From Bacillota bacterium (GTDB lineage Bacteria; Bacillota; Clostridia; Oscillospirales; Oscillospiraceae): DNA of 64,000 nucleotides. The translations under genes and the position numbers were made by a program. Where the stretch lies: assembly GCA_028719885.1 (NCBI GenBank), contig JAQYLT010000076.1, positions 1 to 64,000 of the forward strand. The letters run 5' to 3'. The notes beneath the pieces were generated by a model. It did not search any database. It was not told the DNA's origin and worked only from the letters and a program-made list of their open reading frames with translations. Position 1 is the stretch's first letter. Each line of letters opens with the position of its first letter. Shown piece after piece: positions 58,025 through 64,000 of this stretch.

Positions 58025-58624
58025 ATGCAGTTTTTTCCCGCAGCTTTGCAGGATTTGGCGGACCATTTTGCCAGACTGCCGGGCATCGGTGGTAAGACAG
58101 CGCAGCGCCTGGCGTTTCATGTCCTGGAGCTTCCCTTGGAGGATGCCCAGGCCTTTGCAGATGCCATTCTGGAGGCAAAGAAATCAGTTCACACCTGTCC
58201 TTGCTGCCAGAATATCACCGACAGAGAAATCTGCCCCATCTGTGATGATGATTCCAGGGATAAAGATGTGATTTGCGTTGTTGCGGAACCCAAGGATGTG
58301 ATTGCCATGGAGCGCTCCCGGGAGTTCCATGGGGTTTACCATGTGCTCCACGGCGTGATTTCGCCGCTGAACCATGTGACCCAGGAGGATATCCGCATTC
58401 GGGAGCTTTTGAAGCGGGTGAGCACCGGCACGGTAAAGGAGGTCATCATGGCCACCAACCCCGATACCGAGGGTGAAGCAACTGCAATGTACATCTCCCG
58501 GCTTCTCCGCCCCATGGAGATCAAGGTTACCCGGCTTGCCTATGGTGTGCCCGTGGGCAGCCAATTGGAATATGCCGATGAGGTGACCCTTTCCCGGGCG
58601 CTGGAAGGCAGACAGGAAATCTAA
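58025..58624 (+). CDS. recR: Recombination protein RecR
   Basis: A 199-residue protein with HhH (LPGIGGKTAQRLAFH), a four-cysteine zinc finger (CPCCQNITDREICPIC) and a Toprim domain (VAEPKDVIAMERS, ATNPDTEGEATAMY). With RecF/RecO it loads RecA at gaps. AAGGAGG lies 3 nt before the ATG; a strong terminator follows. Confidence 0.96.
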   Translation: MQFFPAALQDLADHFARLPGIGGKTAQRLAFHVLELPLEDAQAFADAILEAKKSVHTCPCCQNITDREICPICDDDSRDKDVICVVAEPKDVIAMERSREFHGVYHVLHGVISPLNHVTQEDIRIRELLKRVSTGTVKEVIMATNPDTEGEATAMYISRLLRPMEIKVTRLAYGVPVGSQLEYADEVTLSRALEGRQEI

Positions 58625-58629
58625 AAAAA

Positions 58630-58658
58630 GAGCGGACGGCTTTGGTCGTCCGCTTTTT
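58630..58658 (+). terminator. Terminator of the dnaX-ybaB-recR operon
   Basis: AGCGGACG pairs with CGTCCGCT, followed by TTTTTG. Confidence 0.9.
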
Positions 58659-58752
58659 GCCGTTTACCGGAAAGAATTGACCGTTCAGCGACAATTGCAA
58701 CATTTTTTCTGCCCATGTGCTATAATGCCTCCATCCAAAGGAGGTTGGAAAT

Positions 58753-59823
58753 ATGAAACGGAAAATCTATCTGGACAACATTCGCTGGGCTACGGTGGTA
58801 CTGGTTCTCATCTACCATGTATTCTACTATTTTAATGCCCAGGGGGTACTGGGCGGCTTTGAACCATTTTCCCAGGTGCAGTATCAGGATGCAGTGCTTT
58901 ATTTTGTGTACCCCTGGTTTATGGTGCTTCTGTTCCTGATTGCCGGAATGTCCGCCAGATACGCGCTGCAAAAGCGAAGCGACAAGGAATTTTTCAAGGA
59001 GAGAACGGTGAAGCTTCTGGTTCCCTCCACCCTGGGCCTGTTTGTGTTCTACTGGATTTTGGGCTATTTCAACGTCCGCATTGGCGGCGGTATGGAATGG
59101 ATGCCGGCGGATATGCCGCGACTGATGCTGTATTTGATTTGCGTGCCATCGGGCATCGGCCCCCTGTGGTTCGTCCAGATGCTTTGGATTTTCAGCGGAC
59201 TGCTGCTGATCCTGCGGAAAATTGACAAAAAGGACAAGATTTATCAGTGCTTCCAAAGGTTGAACGCCTGGACGGCGCTGCTGTTCCTGCCGCTGATTTG
59301 GGCATCCGCCCAGGTGCTGAACACACCTGTGATTACGGTTTATCGGTTCGGAATCTATTTCACGGCATTTCTCCTGGGCTACTATGTTTTCTCCCATGAG
59401 GCACTTCAGGATTCCCTGGAAAAGCAGGCAGTTCCCTTTGGCATCGCGGCGGTTCTCCTTGGAATTGTCTACACCTGGTATTATTTTGGCACCAATTACG
59501 CGGAGGATGCCTGCCTGAAAAGCCTGTTTACCGCGGTGTATCTCTGGATTGCCGTCCTGGCTGTTCTGGGCTGCGGAAAAAGGTGGTTCAACATGGATAA
59601 TCAGCTATGCAGATTTATGACCCGGCAGAGCAGCGGCATCTATATGCTCCACTGCCTTGTCATGACCCCTGTTTGCTGGGGCCTACGCTATCCGTTGGGG
59701 CTTCCTGCGGCGGCTGTGTACATTCTTGGCGCGCTGCTCACGTTTGTTCTCTCCATCGTGCTCAACGAAATTCTAAGTCGGATTCCTATTGTTCGATTCC
59801 TGGTTCTGGGAAAAAGGAAATAA
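58753..59823 (+). CDS. Acyltransferase-3 family membrane protein
   Basis: A 356-residue protein with about ten transmembrane helices. It starts KIYLDNIRWATVVLVLIYHV, where the family's catalytic His is found, and has the RxxK/RxxxLxxP-like loop (RTVKLLVPSTLGLFVFYWIL). Such enzymes O-acetylate or succinylate surface glycans. AAGGAGG precedes the ATG and an extended -10 TGCTATAAT (about 58721-58729) lies upstream. It is convergent with a glycosyltransferase gene; a shared glycan substrate is possible. Confidence 0.88.
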   Translation: MKRKIYLDNIRWATVVLVLIYHVFYYFNAQGVLGGFEPFSQVQYQDAVLYFVYPWFMVLLFLIAGMSARYALQKRSDKEFFKERTVKLLVPSTLGLFVFYWILGYFNVRIGGGMEWMPADMPRLMLYLICVPSGIGPLWFVQMLWIFSGLLLILRKIDKKDKIYQCFQRLNAWTALLFLPLIWASAQVLNTPVITVYRFGIYFTAFLLGYYVFSHEALQDSLEKQAVPFGIAAVLLGIVYTWYYFGTNYAEDACLKSLFTAVYLWIAVLAVLGCGKRWFNMDNQLCRFMTRQSSGIYMLHCLVMTPVCWGLRYPLGLPAAAVYILGALLTFVLSIVLNEILSRIPIVRFLVLGKRK

Positions 59824-59826
59824 AAA

Positions 59827-59851
59827 TTCAGCCGCACGGTGTGCGGCTGAA
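59827..59851. terminator. Bidirectional terminator
   Basis: TTCAGCCGCAC pairs with GTGCGGCTGAA around GGT; the minus strand continues TTTTTATTT. Confidence 0.82.
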
Positions 59852-59854
59852 AAT

Positions 59855-60796
59855 TTACGTTTCATCGGGGGGAAGCAGGATTTCCTTGGCAATATAGATG
59901 GGGCGGTTTTTGGACTGCTCGAAGATGCGACCCACATATTCGCCGATGATGCCAATGCAGAACAGTTGTACGCTTCCAAAAAACAGAATCAGCACAATGA
60001 TTGTGGCATACCCGGGAACGTCGATGCCCCAAAACAGCTTTTGAAGAACAACGGCGATTAAATACAGCACAGCCGCAATTCCGGAAATGCTGCCAAGAAA
60101 AGTGGCCAGGCGGAGGGGGGCGGTGGAGAAGCCGATGATGCCCTCAATGGCATAGTTCATCAGCTTTTTAAAGCTCCATTTGGTCGTACCGAAAGCCCGC
60201 TGGCATGCGGTGTAGGGAATAAAATGGGTCTTGTAGCCAACCCAGGCGAAAATGCCCTTGGAAAACCGGTGGTATTCTCCCAGGGTGAGAATGCTGTCCC
60301 GCACGCTTTTGCGGAAGGTGCGGAAATCACTGGCCTCCGGCTGCAGCGTCACATGGGACATCTTGTTGATGATCCGATAGAAGGACTTTTTGAAAAAGGA
60401 GAGGACCTTGCCCTCATTGCGCCGGTCCTGATAAGCCGCCACAACATCATAATCCGGGTTTTCATCCAGAAATTGAACCATCTCCCGGACAATTTCAGGC
60501 CGCTGCTGCAAATCCGCGTCAATCAGGCTGATATAGTCACCGGAAGCGTACTGCAAGCCAGCATAGAGCCCGGCCTCTTTTCCGAAATTTCTGGAAAAGG
60601 AGATGACCTTCACAGGACATTTACCACCGGCGTGGAGCTTTCTCAGATTGTGCAGAGTGGCGTCTGCGCTGCCATCGTCCACATAAATGATTTCAAAGGA
60701 ATAACCGCAGCCCTGGAAGGCTTTTATGGTTTCCTCCTGGAATAATTCGACGTTCTCGGCTTCATTGTAGCAGGGGACAATTAAGGACAGTTTCAT
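59855..60796 (-). CDS. Bactoprenol-type family 2 glycosyltransferase (GtrB-like)
   Basis: A 313-residue enzyme: GT-A domain (LIVPCYNEAENVELF, YVDDGSADAT, DADLQQRPE metal site, FGTTKWSFKKLMNYAIEGI) and two C-terminal transmembrane helices. GtrB-type proteins move glucose or a similar sugar from a nucleotide sugar to undecaprenyl phosphate for later transfer outside the membrane. The ribosome site before ATG 60796 is weak (GTGAG). No GtrA flippase is adjacent. Confidence 0.88.
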   Translation of the reverse strand: MKLSLIVPCYNEAENVELFQEETIKAFQGCGYSFEIIYVDDGSADATLHNLRKLHAGGKCPVKVISFSRNFGKEAGLYAGLQYASGDYISLIDADLQQRPEIVREMVQFLDENPDYDVVAAYQDRRNEGKVLSFFKKSFYRIINKMSHVTLQPEASDFRTFRKSVRDSILTLGEYHRFSKGIFAWVGYKTHFIPYTACQRAFGTTKWSFKKLMNYAIEGIIGFSTAPLRLATFLGSISGIAAVLYLIAVVLQKLFWGIDVPGYATIIVLILFFGSVQLFCIGIIGEYVGRIFEQSKNRPIYIAKEILLPPDET

Positions 60797-60828
60797 TTTC
60801 TATCAACTCACATCTAAGGATTATGTTT

Positions 60829-60856
60829 ATTATATTTCTTTTTGCCAATTCGTCAA
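60829..60856 (-). promoter_or_regulatory. Promoter of the glycosyltransferase gene
   Basis: On the minus strand TTGACG (60851-60856), 16 nt, TATAAT (60829-60834). Confidence 0.82.
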
Positions 60857-60917
60857 GAGAATTCACAGCATTTTTACAGATGGAACATCCGGATGCATTG
60901 AAATTCTGAAAAAACTA

Positions 60918-60946
60918 TTGACAAAATCGGCTGATTACAGTAGAAT
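60918..60946 (+). promoter_or_regulatory. Promoter of the T-box-valS transcript
   Basis: Consensus TTGACA (60918-60923), 17 nt, TAGAAT (60941-60946). Confidence 0.9.
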
Positions 60947-60952
60947 GGCGGA

Positions 60953-61183
60953 AAAGCGAAACACATGGAACGGGAGGAGCGGTGTCGCTTCCGATGCAGC
61001 GAGTGTGCGGTTGGTGCAAGCACATATCGGATGATGCCGCGGGTCGCCCGGGAGTGGATTGTCTGAACGCAGTAGGATGATCCGGGTCAGCCCGTTACAG
61101 CTTTCAAGTGCCCGGTTTACCGGGAAATCAGGTGGTACCGCGGACAATTTCGCCCTGACTCCAATTGGGAGTCAGGGCGTTTT
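60953..61183 (+). promoter_or_regulatory. T-box riboswitch (tRNA-Val) controlling valS
   Basis: The leader has Stem I with distal-loop motifs (GCGAGTGTGCGGTTGGTG), the specifier GTC (Val) at 61043-61045 followed by a purine and CCCG that can pair with CGGG on the 5' side, the T-box AGGTGGTACCGCG (61130-61142), and a terminator GCCCTGACTCC/GGGAGTCAGGGC-GTTTT (61152-61183). Uncharged tRNA-Val should pair at the specifier and T-box and prevent termination. The gap 60797-61202 holds only this and two promoters. Confidence 0.93.
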
Positions 61184-61202
61184 CAATTGAAAGGAGATTG
61201 TT

Positions 61203-63842
61203 ATGGCAAGAGAATTACCAAAGGTGTATGAGCCTCAGGCAGTGGAATCCCGCATCTACGACATGTGGCAGCGGGGAGGATACTTCCACGCGGAGCGGGA
61301 TGAAAGCAAGAAGCCCTTTACCATCGTTATGCCGCCCCCCAACGTCACCGGACAGCTGCACATGGGTCACGCCATGGACGCAACCCTGCAGGATACCCTG
61401 ATTCGCTTCAAGAGAATGCAGGGCTACAACGCCCTCTGGATTCCCGGCGTTGACCATGCGGGCATCGCCACCCAGATCAAGGTGGAGGAAGAGCTCCGCA
61501 AGGAGGGGAAGACCCGCTACGACCTGGGCCGGGAAAAGTTCCTGGAGCGGGTTTGGGACTGGAAAAACAAATATGGCAACCGGATTGTGGAGCAGCAGAA
61601 GAAGCTGGGCGCCAGCTGTGACTGGGACCGGGCCCGATTCACCATGGACGAGGGCTGCTCCAAGGCCGTCCGTGAAGTGTTTGTCTCCCTGTATGAAAAA
61701 GGCTTGATTTACAAGGGCAGCCGCATCATCAACTGGTGCCCCCACTGCGTCACGGCCCTGAGCGATGCGGAAGTGGAATATGTGGATAAGCCCGGCCATC
61801 TGTGGCATATCCGTTATCCTCTGGCCGACGGAACCGGTGAAGTGGTTGTTGCCACCACCCGGCCGGAGACCATGCTGGGCGACAGCGGCGTGTGCGTCAA
61901 CCCCAACGATGAGCGCTACACCTCCATTGTGGGCAAGAAAGTCATTCTGCCCCTGATGAACAAAGAAATCCCTGTGGTGGCCGATGACTACGCCGAGATG
62001 GAATTCGGCACCGGCTGCGTCAAGATGACTCCCGCCCATGACCCCAACGACTTTGAGGTGGGTCTGCGTCACAACCTGGAGGTCATCCGGGTTCTGGATG
62101 ACAACGGCAAGGTCAATGAGCTGGGCGGCAAGTATCAGGGCCTGGACCGCTATGAAGCCCGCAAGCAGATTGTGAAAGATCTGGAAGAGGGTGGGTACCT
62201 GGTCAAGGTGGAGGATTATTCTCACAATGTGGGTACCTGCTACCGCTGCCACAACGACGTGGAGCCCATCATCTCTGCCCAGTGGTTTGTGAAGATGAAG
62301 CCCCTTGCAGAAGAGGCCATCCGCGTGGTGAAGGACGGGGAGACCAAATTCGTCCCCGACCGGTTCAGCAAGACCTATCTGAACTGGATGGAAAATGTCC
62401 GTGATTGGTGCATTTCCCGTCAGCTGTGGTGGGGCCATCAGATTCCTGCCTGGACCTGCGGCGACTGCGGCCACATTACCGTTTCCCGGGAGGATGCCTG
62501 CAAGTGCGAAAAGTGCGGCAGCACCAATATTGAGCGGGACCCGGATGTGCTGGATACCTGGTTCTCCTCCGCTCTTTGGCCCTTTGAGACCCTGGGCTGG
62601 CCGGAGAAGAACGCCGATCTGGATTATTTCTATCCCACCGATGTGCTGGTCACCGGCTACGACATCATCTTCTTCTGGGTTGCCAGAATGATCTTCTCCG
62701 GCTGTGAGCACACCGGAAAAACGCCTTTCCACACCGTGCTGATTCACGGCCTGGTGCGGGACGACAAGGGCCGGAAAATGAGCAAATCCCTGGGCAACGG
62801 CATCGACCCCCTGGAAATGATCGACAAATACGGCTGCGATGCCCTGCGGATGAACATGGTCACCGGCAACTCTCCCGGAAACGACATGCGTTTTTATGTG
62901 GAGCGCTGCGAGGCCATGCGGAATTTTGCCAATAAGCTGTGGAACGCCTCCCGGTATGTGATGATGAACCTGTCCGAGGATTCCGTCAATGCCCTGCCTG
63001 CAATGGAGAAGCTGGAAATCTCCGATAAGTGGGTGCTGTCCAAGCTGAATACCCTGATTGCCGAGGTGACGGATAATCTGGAAAAGTATGAGCTTGGCGT
63101 GGCCGTCCAAAAGGTCTATGACTTCATCTGGGACACCTACTGCGACTGGTATATTGAGCTGACCAAGGCCAGACTGTACGGCGAGGACGCAGACCGGAAG
63201 CAGACCGCAACACAGGTCCTGGTGTATGTGCTGGATCAGATTCTCCGGCTGCTGCATCCGTTTATGCCTTTCATCACGGAGGAAATCTGGCAGAGCCTGC
63301 CCCACGAGGGGGAAGCCCTGATCGTGGCCAAGTGGCCGGAATACAGCGAGAAGCTGGCGTTCCAGGAAGAGGAATCCCACATGGAATCCGTGATGAATGC
63401 CATCCGCTCCATCCGCAACCGTCGGGCGGAGATGAACGTGCCTCCCTCCAAGAAGGCGGCGCTGTACGTGCTGACCTCCAGGCCCCAGGTGTTTACCGAG
63501 GGAGAGGGCTTCATCCAGCGTCTTGCCTATGCCGACAGCGTGACCATTCTGGACTCCGAGCCGGAAAACCTGAACGGCATGGTCACCTGCGCCACCGCCG
63601 ATGCCAAGCTGTATATCCCCATGGGACAGCTGGTGGACATTGCCAAGGAGCTGGAGCGCATCACCAAGGAGCTGGAAAAGGCCAGAAAGAATCTGCAGGG
63701 CCTGGAGGGAAAGCTCTCCAACGAGAATTTCGTCTCCCGGGCTCCCGAGGCTGTGGTGAATGCGGAACGGGCCAAGGCGCAAAAGGCCCGTGACCTGATT
63801 GCCAGCCTGGAGCAGAGCCTGGCTGCCATGCAGGCGCTTTAA
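61203..63842 (+). CDS. valS: Valine-tRNA ligase
   Basis: An 879-residue class I synthetase charging tRNA-Val. Motifs: [16 protein letters not shown] (HIGH), the CP1 editing domain ([17 protein letters not shown]), a zinc-ribbon-like segment with CGDCGH and [20 protein letters not shown] (KMSKS), and a C-terminal coiled coil ([20 protein letters not shown]). ATG 61203 follows AAAGGAG. Expression is controlled by the T-box leader. Confidence 0.97.
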   Translation: MARELPKVYEPQAVESRIYDMWQRGGYFHAERDESKKPFTIVMPPPNVTGQLHMGHAMDATLQDTLIRFKRMQGYNALWIPGVDHAGIATQIKVEEELRKEGKTRYDLGREKFLERVWDWKNKYGNRIVEQQKKLGASCDWDRARFTMDEGCSKAVREVFVSLYEKGLIYKGSRIINWCPHCVTALSDAEVEYVDKPGHLWHIRYPLADGTGEVVVATTRPETMLGDSGVCVNPNDERYTSIVGKKVILPLMNKEIPVVADDYAEMEFGTGCVKMTPAHDPNDFEVGLRHNLEVIRVLDDNGKVNELGGKYQGLDRYEARKQIVKDLEEGGYLVKVEDYSHNVGTCYRCHNDVEPIISAQWFVKMKPLAEEAIRVVKDGETKFVPDRFSKTYLNWMENVRDWCISRQLWWGHQIPAWTCGDCGHITVSREDACKCEKCGSTNIERDPDVLDTWFSSALWPFETLGWPEKNADLDYFYPTDVLVTGYDIIFFWVARMIFSGCEHTGKTPFHTVLIHGLVRDDKGRKMSKSLGNGIDPLEMIDKYGCDALRMNMVTGNSPGNDMRFYVERCEAMRNFANKLWNASRYVMMNLSEDSVNALPAMEKLEISDKWVLSKLNTLIAEVTDNLEKYELGVAVQKVYDFIWDTYCDWYIELTKARLYGEDADRKQTATQVLVYVLDQILRLLHPFMPFITEEIWQSLPHEGEALIVAKWPEYSEKLAFQEEESHMESVMNAIRSIRNRRAEMNVPPSKKAALYVLTSRPQVFTEGEGFIQRLAYADSVTILDSEPENLNGMVTCATADAKLYIPMGQLVDIAKELERITKELEKARKNLQGLEGKLSNENFVSRAPEAVVNAERAKAQKARDLIASLEQSLAAMQAL

Positions 63843-63859
63843 TATCCCAAAAGTCTACG

Positions 63860-63897
63860 CAAGCCCTGGTTGACCGCTTCGGTTGACCGGGGTTTTT
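63860..63897 (+). terminator. Terminator after valS
   Basis: CCCTGGTTGACCG pairs imperfectly with CGGTTGACCGGGG, followed by TTTTTC. No gene is recognised from here to the window end at 64000. Confidence 0.75.
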
Positions 63898-64000
63898 CAT
63901 ATTGTGCAAATTGGCTTGACGGAGAACTGTGAGAAATTGGAATTTAGCGATGTAATTGTTGTGTGGGAAATGGGGTATACCGTAGGGCGGGGGGCTTGCC

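Noticed and set aside
61215..63782. An 855-residue open frame antisense to valS
   Set aside because: It is a shadow frame of a GC-rich, strongly codon-biased gene; it has no ribosome site or promoter and its product has no recognisable domain.
1..64000. CRISPR arrays, prophage genes, restriction-modification or toxin-antitoxin operons
   Set aside because: No regularly spaced direct repeats, phage structural genes or defence-type gene pairs were seen. The Lar-like gene alone is not evidence of a defence island.

Overview
The window looks like chromosome of a spore-forming anaerobe of the class Clostridia, probably close to Oscillospiraceae. This is inferred from gene content and order: a large Gram-positive SRP RNA upstream of dnaX, a T-box on valS, murB-whiA-dnaE, scpA-scpB-DUF2953-gerW-D,D-carboxypeptidase-rluB, the TIGR03960/TIGR03936 pair, DUF4317, spoIID and other spore genes, moderately high GC, and frequent TTG starts behind strong Shine-Dalgarno sites. 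Many promoters read TTGnnn-N17-TATnnT, often with an extended -10 (TGGTATACT/TGGTATAAT).

Layout. 1-5.7 kb: the tail of an IS630-type transposase, two oppositely oriented tRNA-Pro genes (CGG and GGG anticodons) flanking a SpoIVFB-like/TIGR03960/TIGR03936/Lar-like/thioesterase operon, then a coiled-coil protein gene and a DUF2871 gene. 5.8-8.5 kb: a Cu/Zn superoxide dismutase homologue, a degenerate OMP-decarboxylase homologue, a Thr/Pro-rich lipoprotein and a 16-cysteine ferredoxin. 8.6-24.1 kb: murB-whiA-dnaE, an FG-GAP lipoprotein with a two-component system, DUF1385-prmC-recA-recX-rimO-pgsA and DUF4317. 24.2-36.5 kb: cytidylate-kinase-like protein, pullulanase, gltX, trpS, an unknown three-gene operon, metallophosphoesterase-coaX, a compact orphan transcription unit, a phosphatidyltransferase and a spore peptidoglycan-binding cluster. 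36.6-46.6 kb: asnB, two tandem ECF sigma factor/membrane partner modules, a cation exchanger behind a predicted Mn2+ riboswitch, an E2-like protein and spoIID. 46.7-64 kb: a nucleoside kinase, the scp operon, an RpiR regulator with a flavoprotein, acpP, SRP RNA, dnaX-ybaB-recR, envelope glycan genes, and T-box-controlled valS.

Most of the window is housekeeping DNA in compact operons with 4-11 bp overlaps. The parts that look least explained are: the two ECF modules, each preceded by a conserved block that reads as a 7-codon ORF (MKNxLxG); the exchanger gene with its riboswitch and a terminator interleaved with its promoter; a promoter-to-terminator unit of about 150 bp at 32.9-33.1 kb that encodes at most a 22-residue peptide; the OMP-decarboxylase homologue lacking catalytic residues; and three unknown or spore-type loci that share AC-N17-CATAnnnT (SigK-like) promoter matches. 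No CRISPR array, prophage or complete mobile element is visible. All functional calls are from reading sequence motifs; no database search was run.
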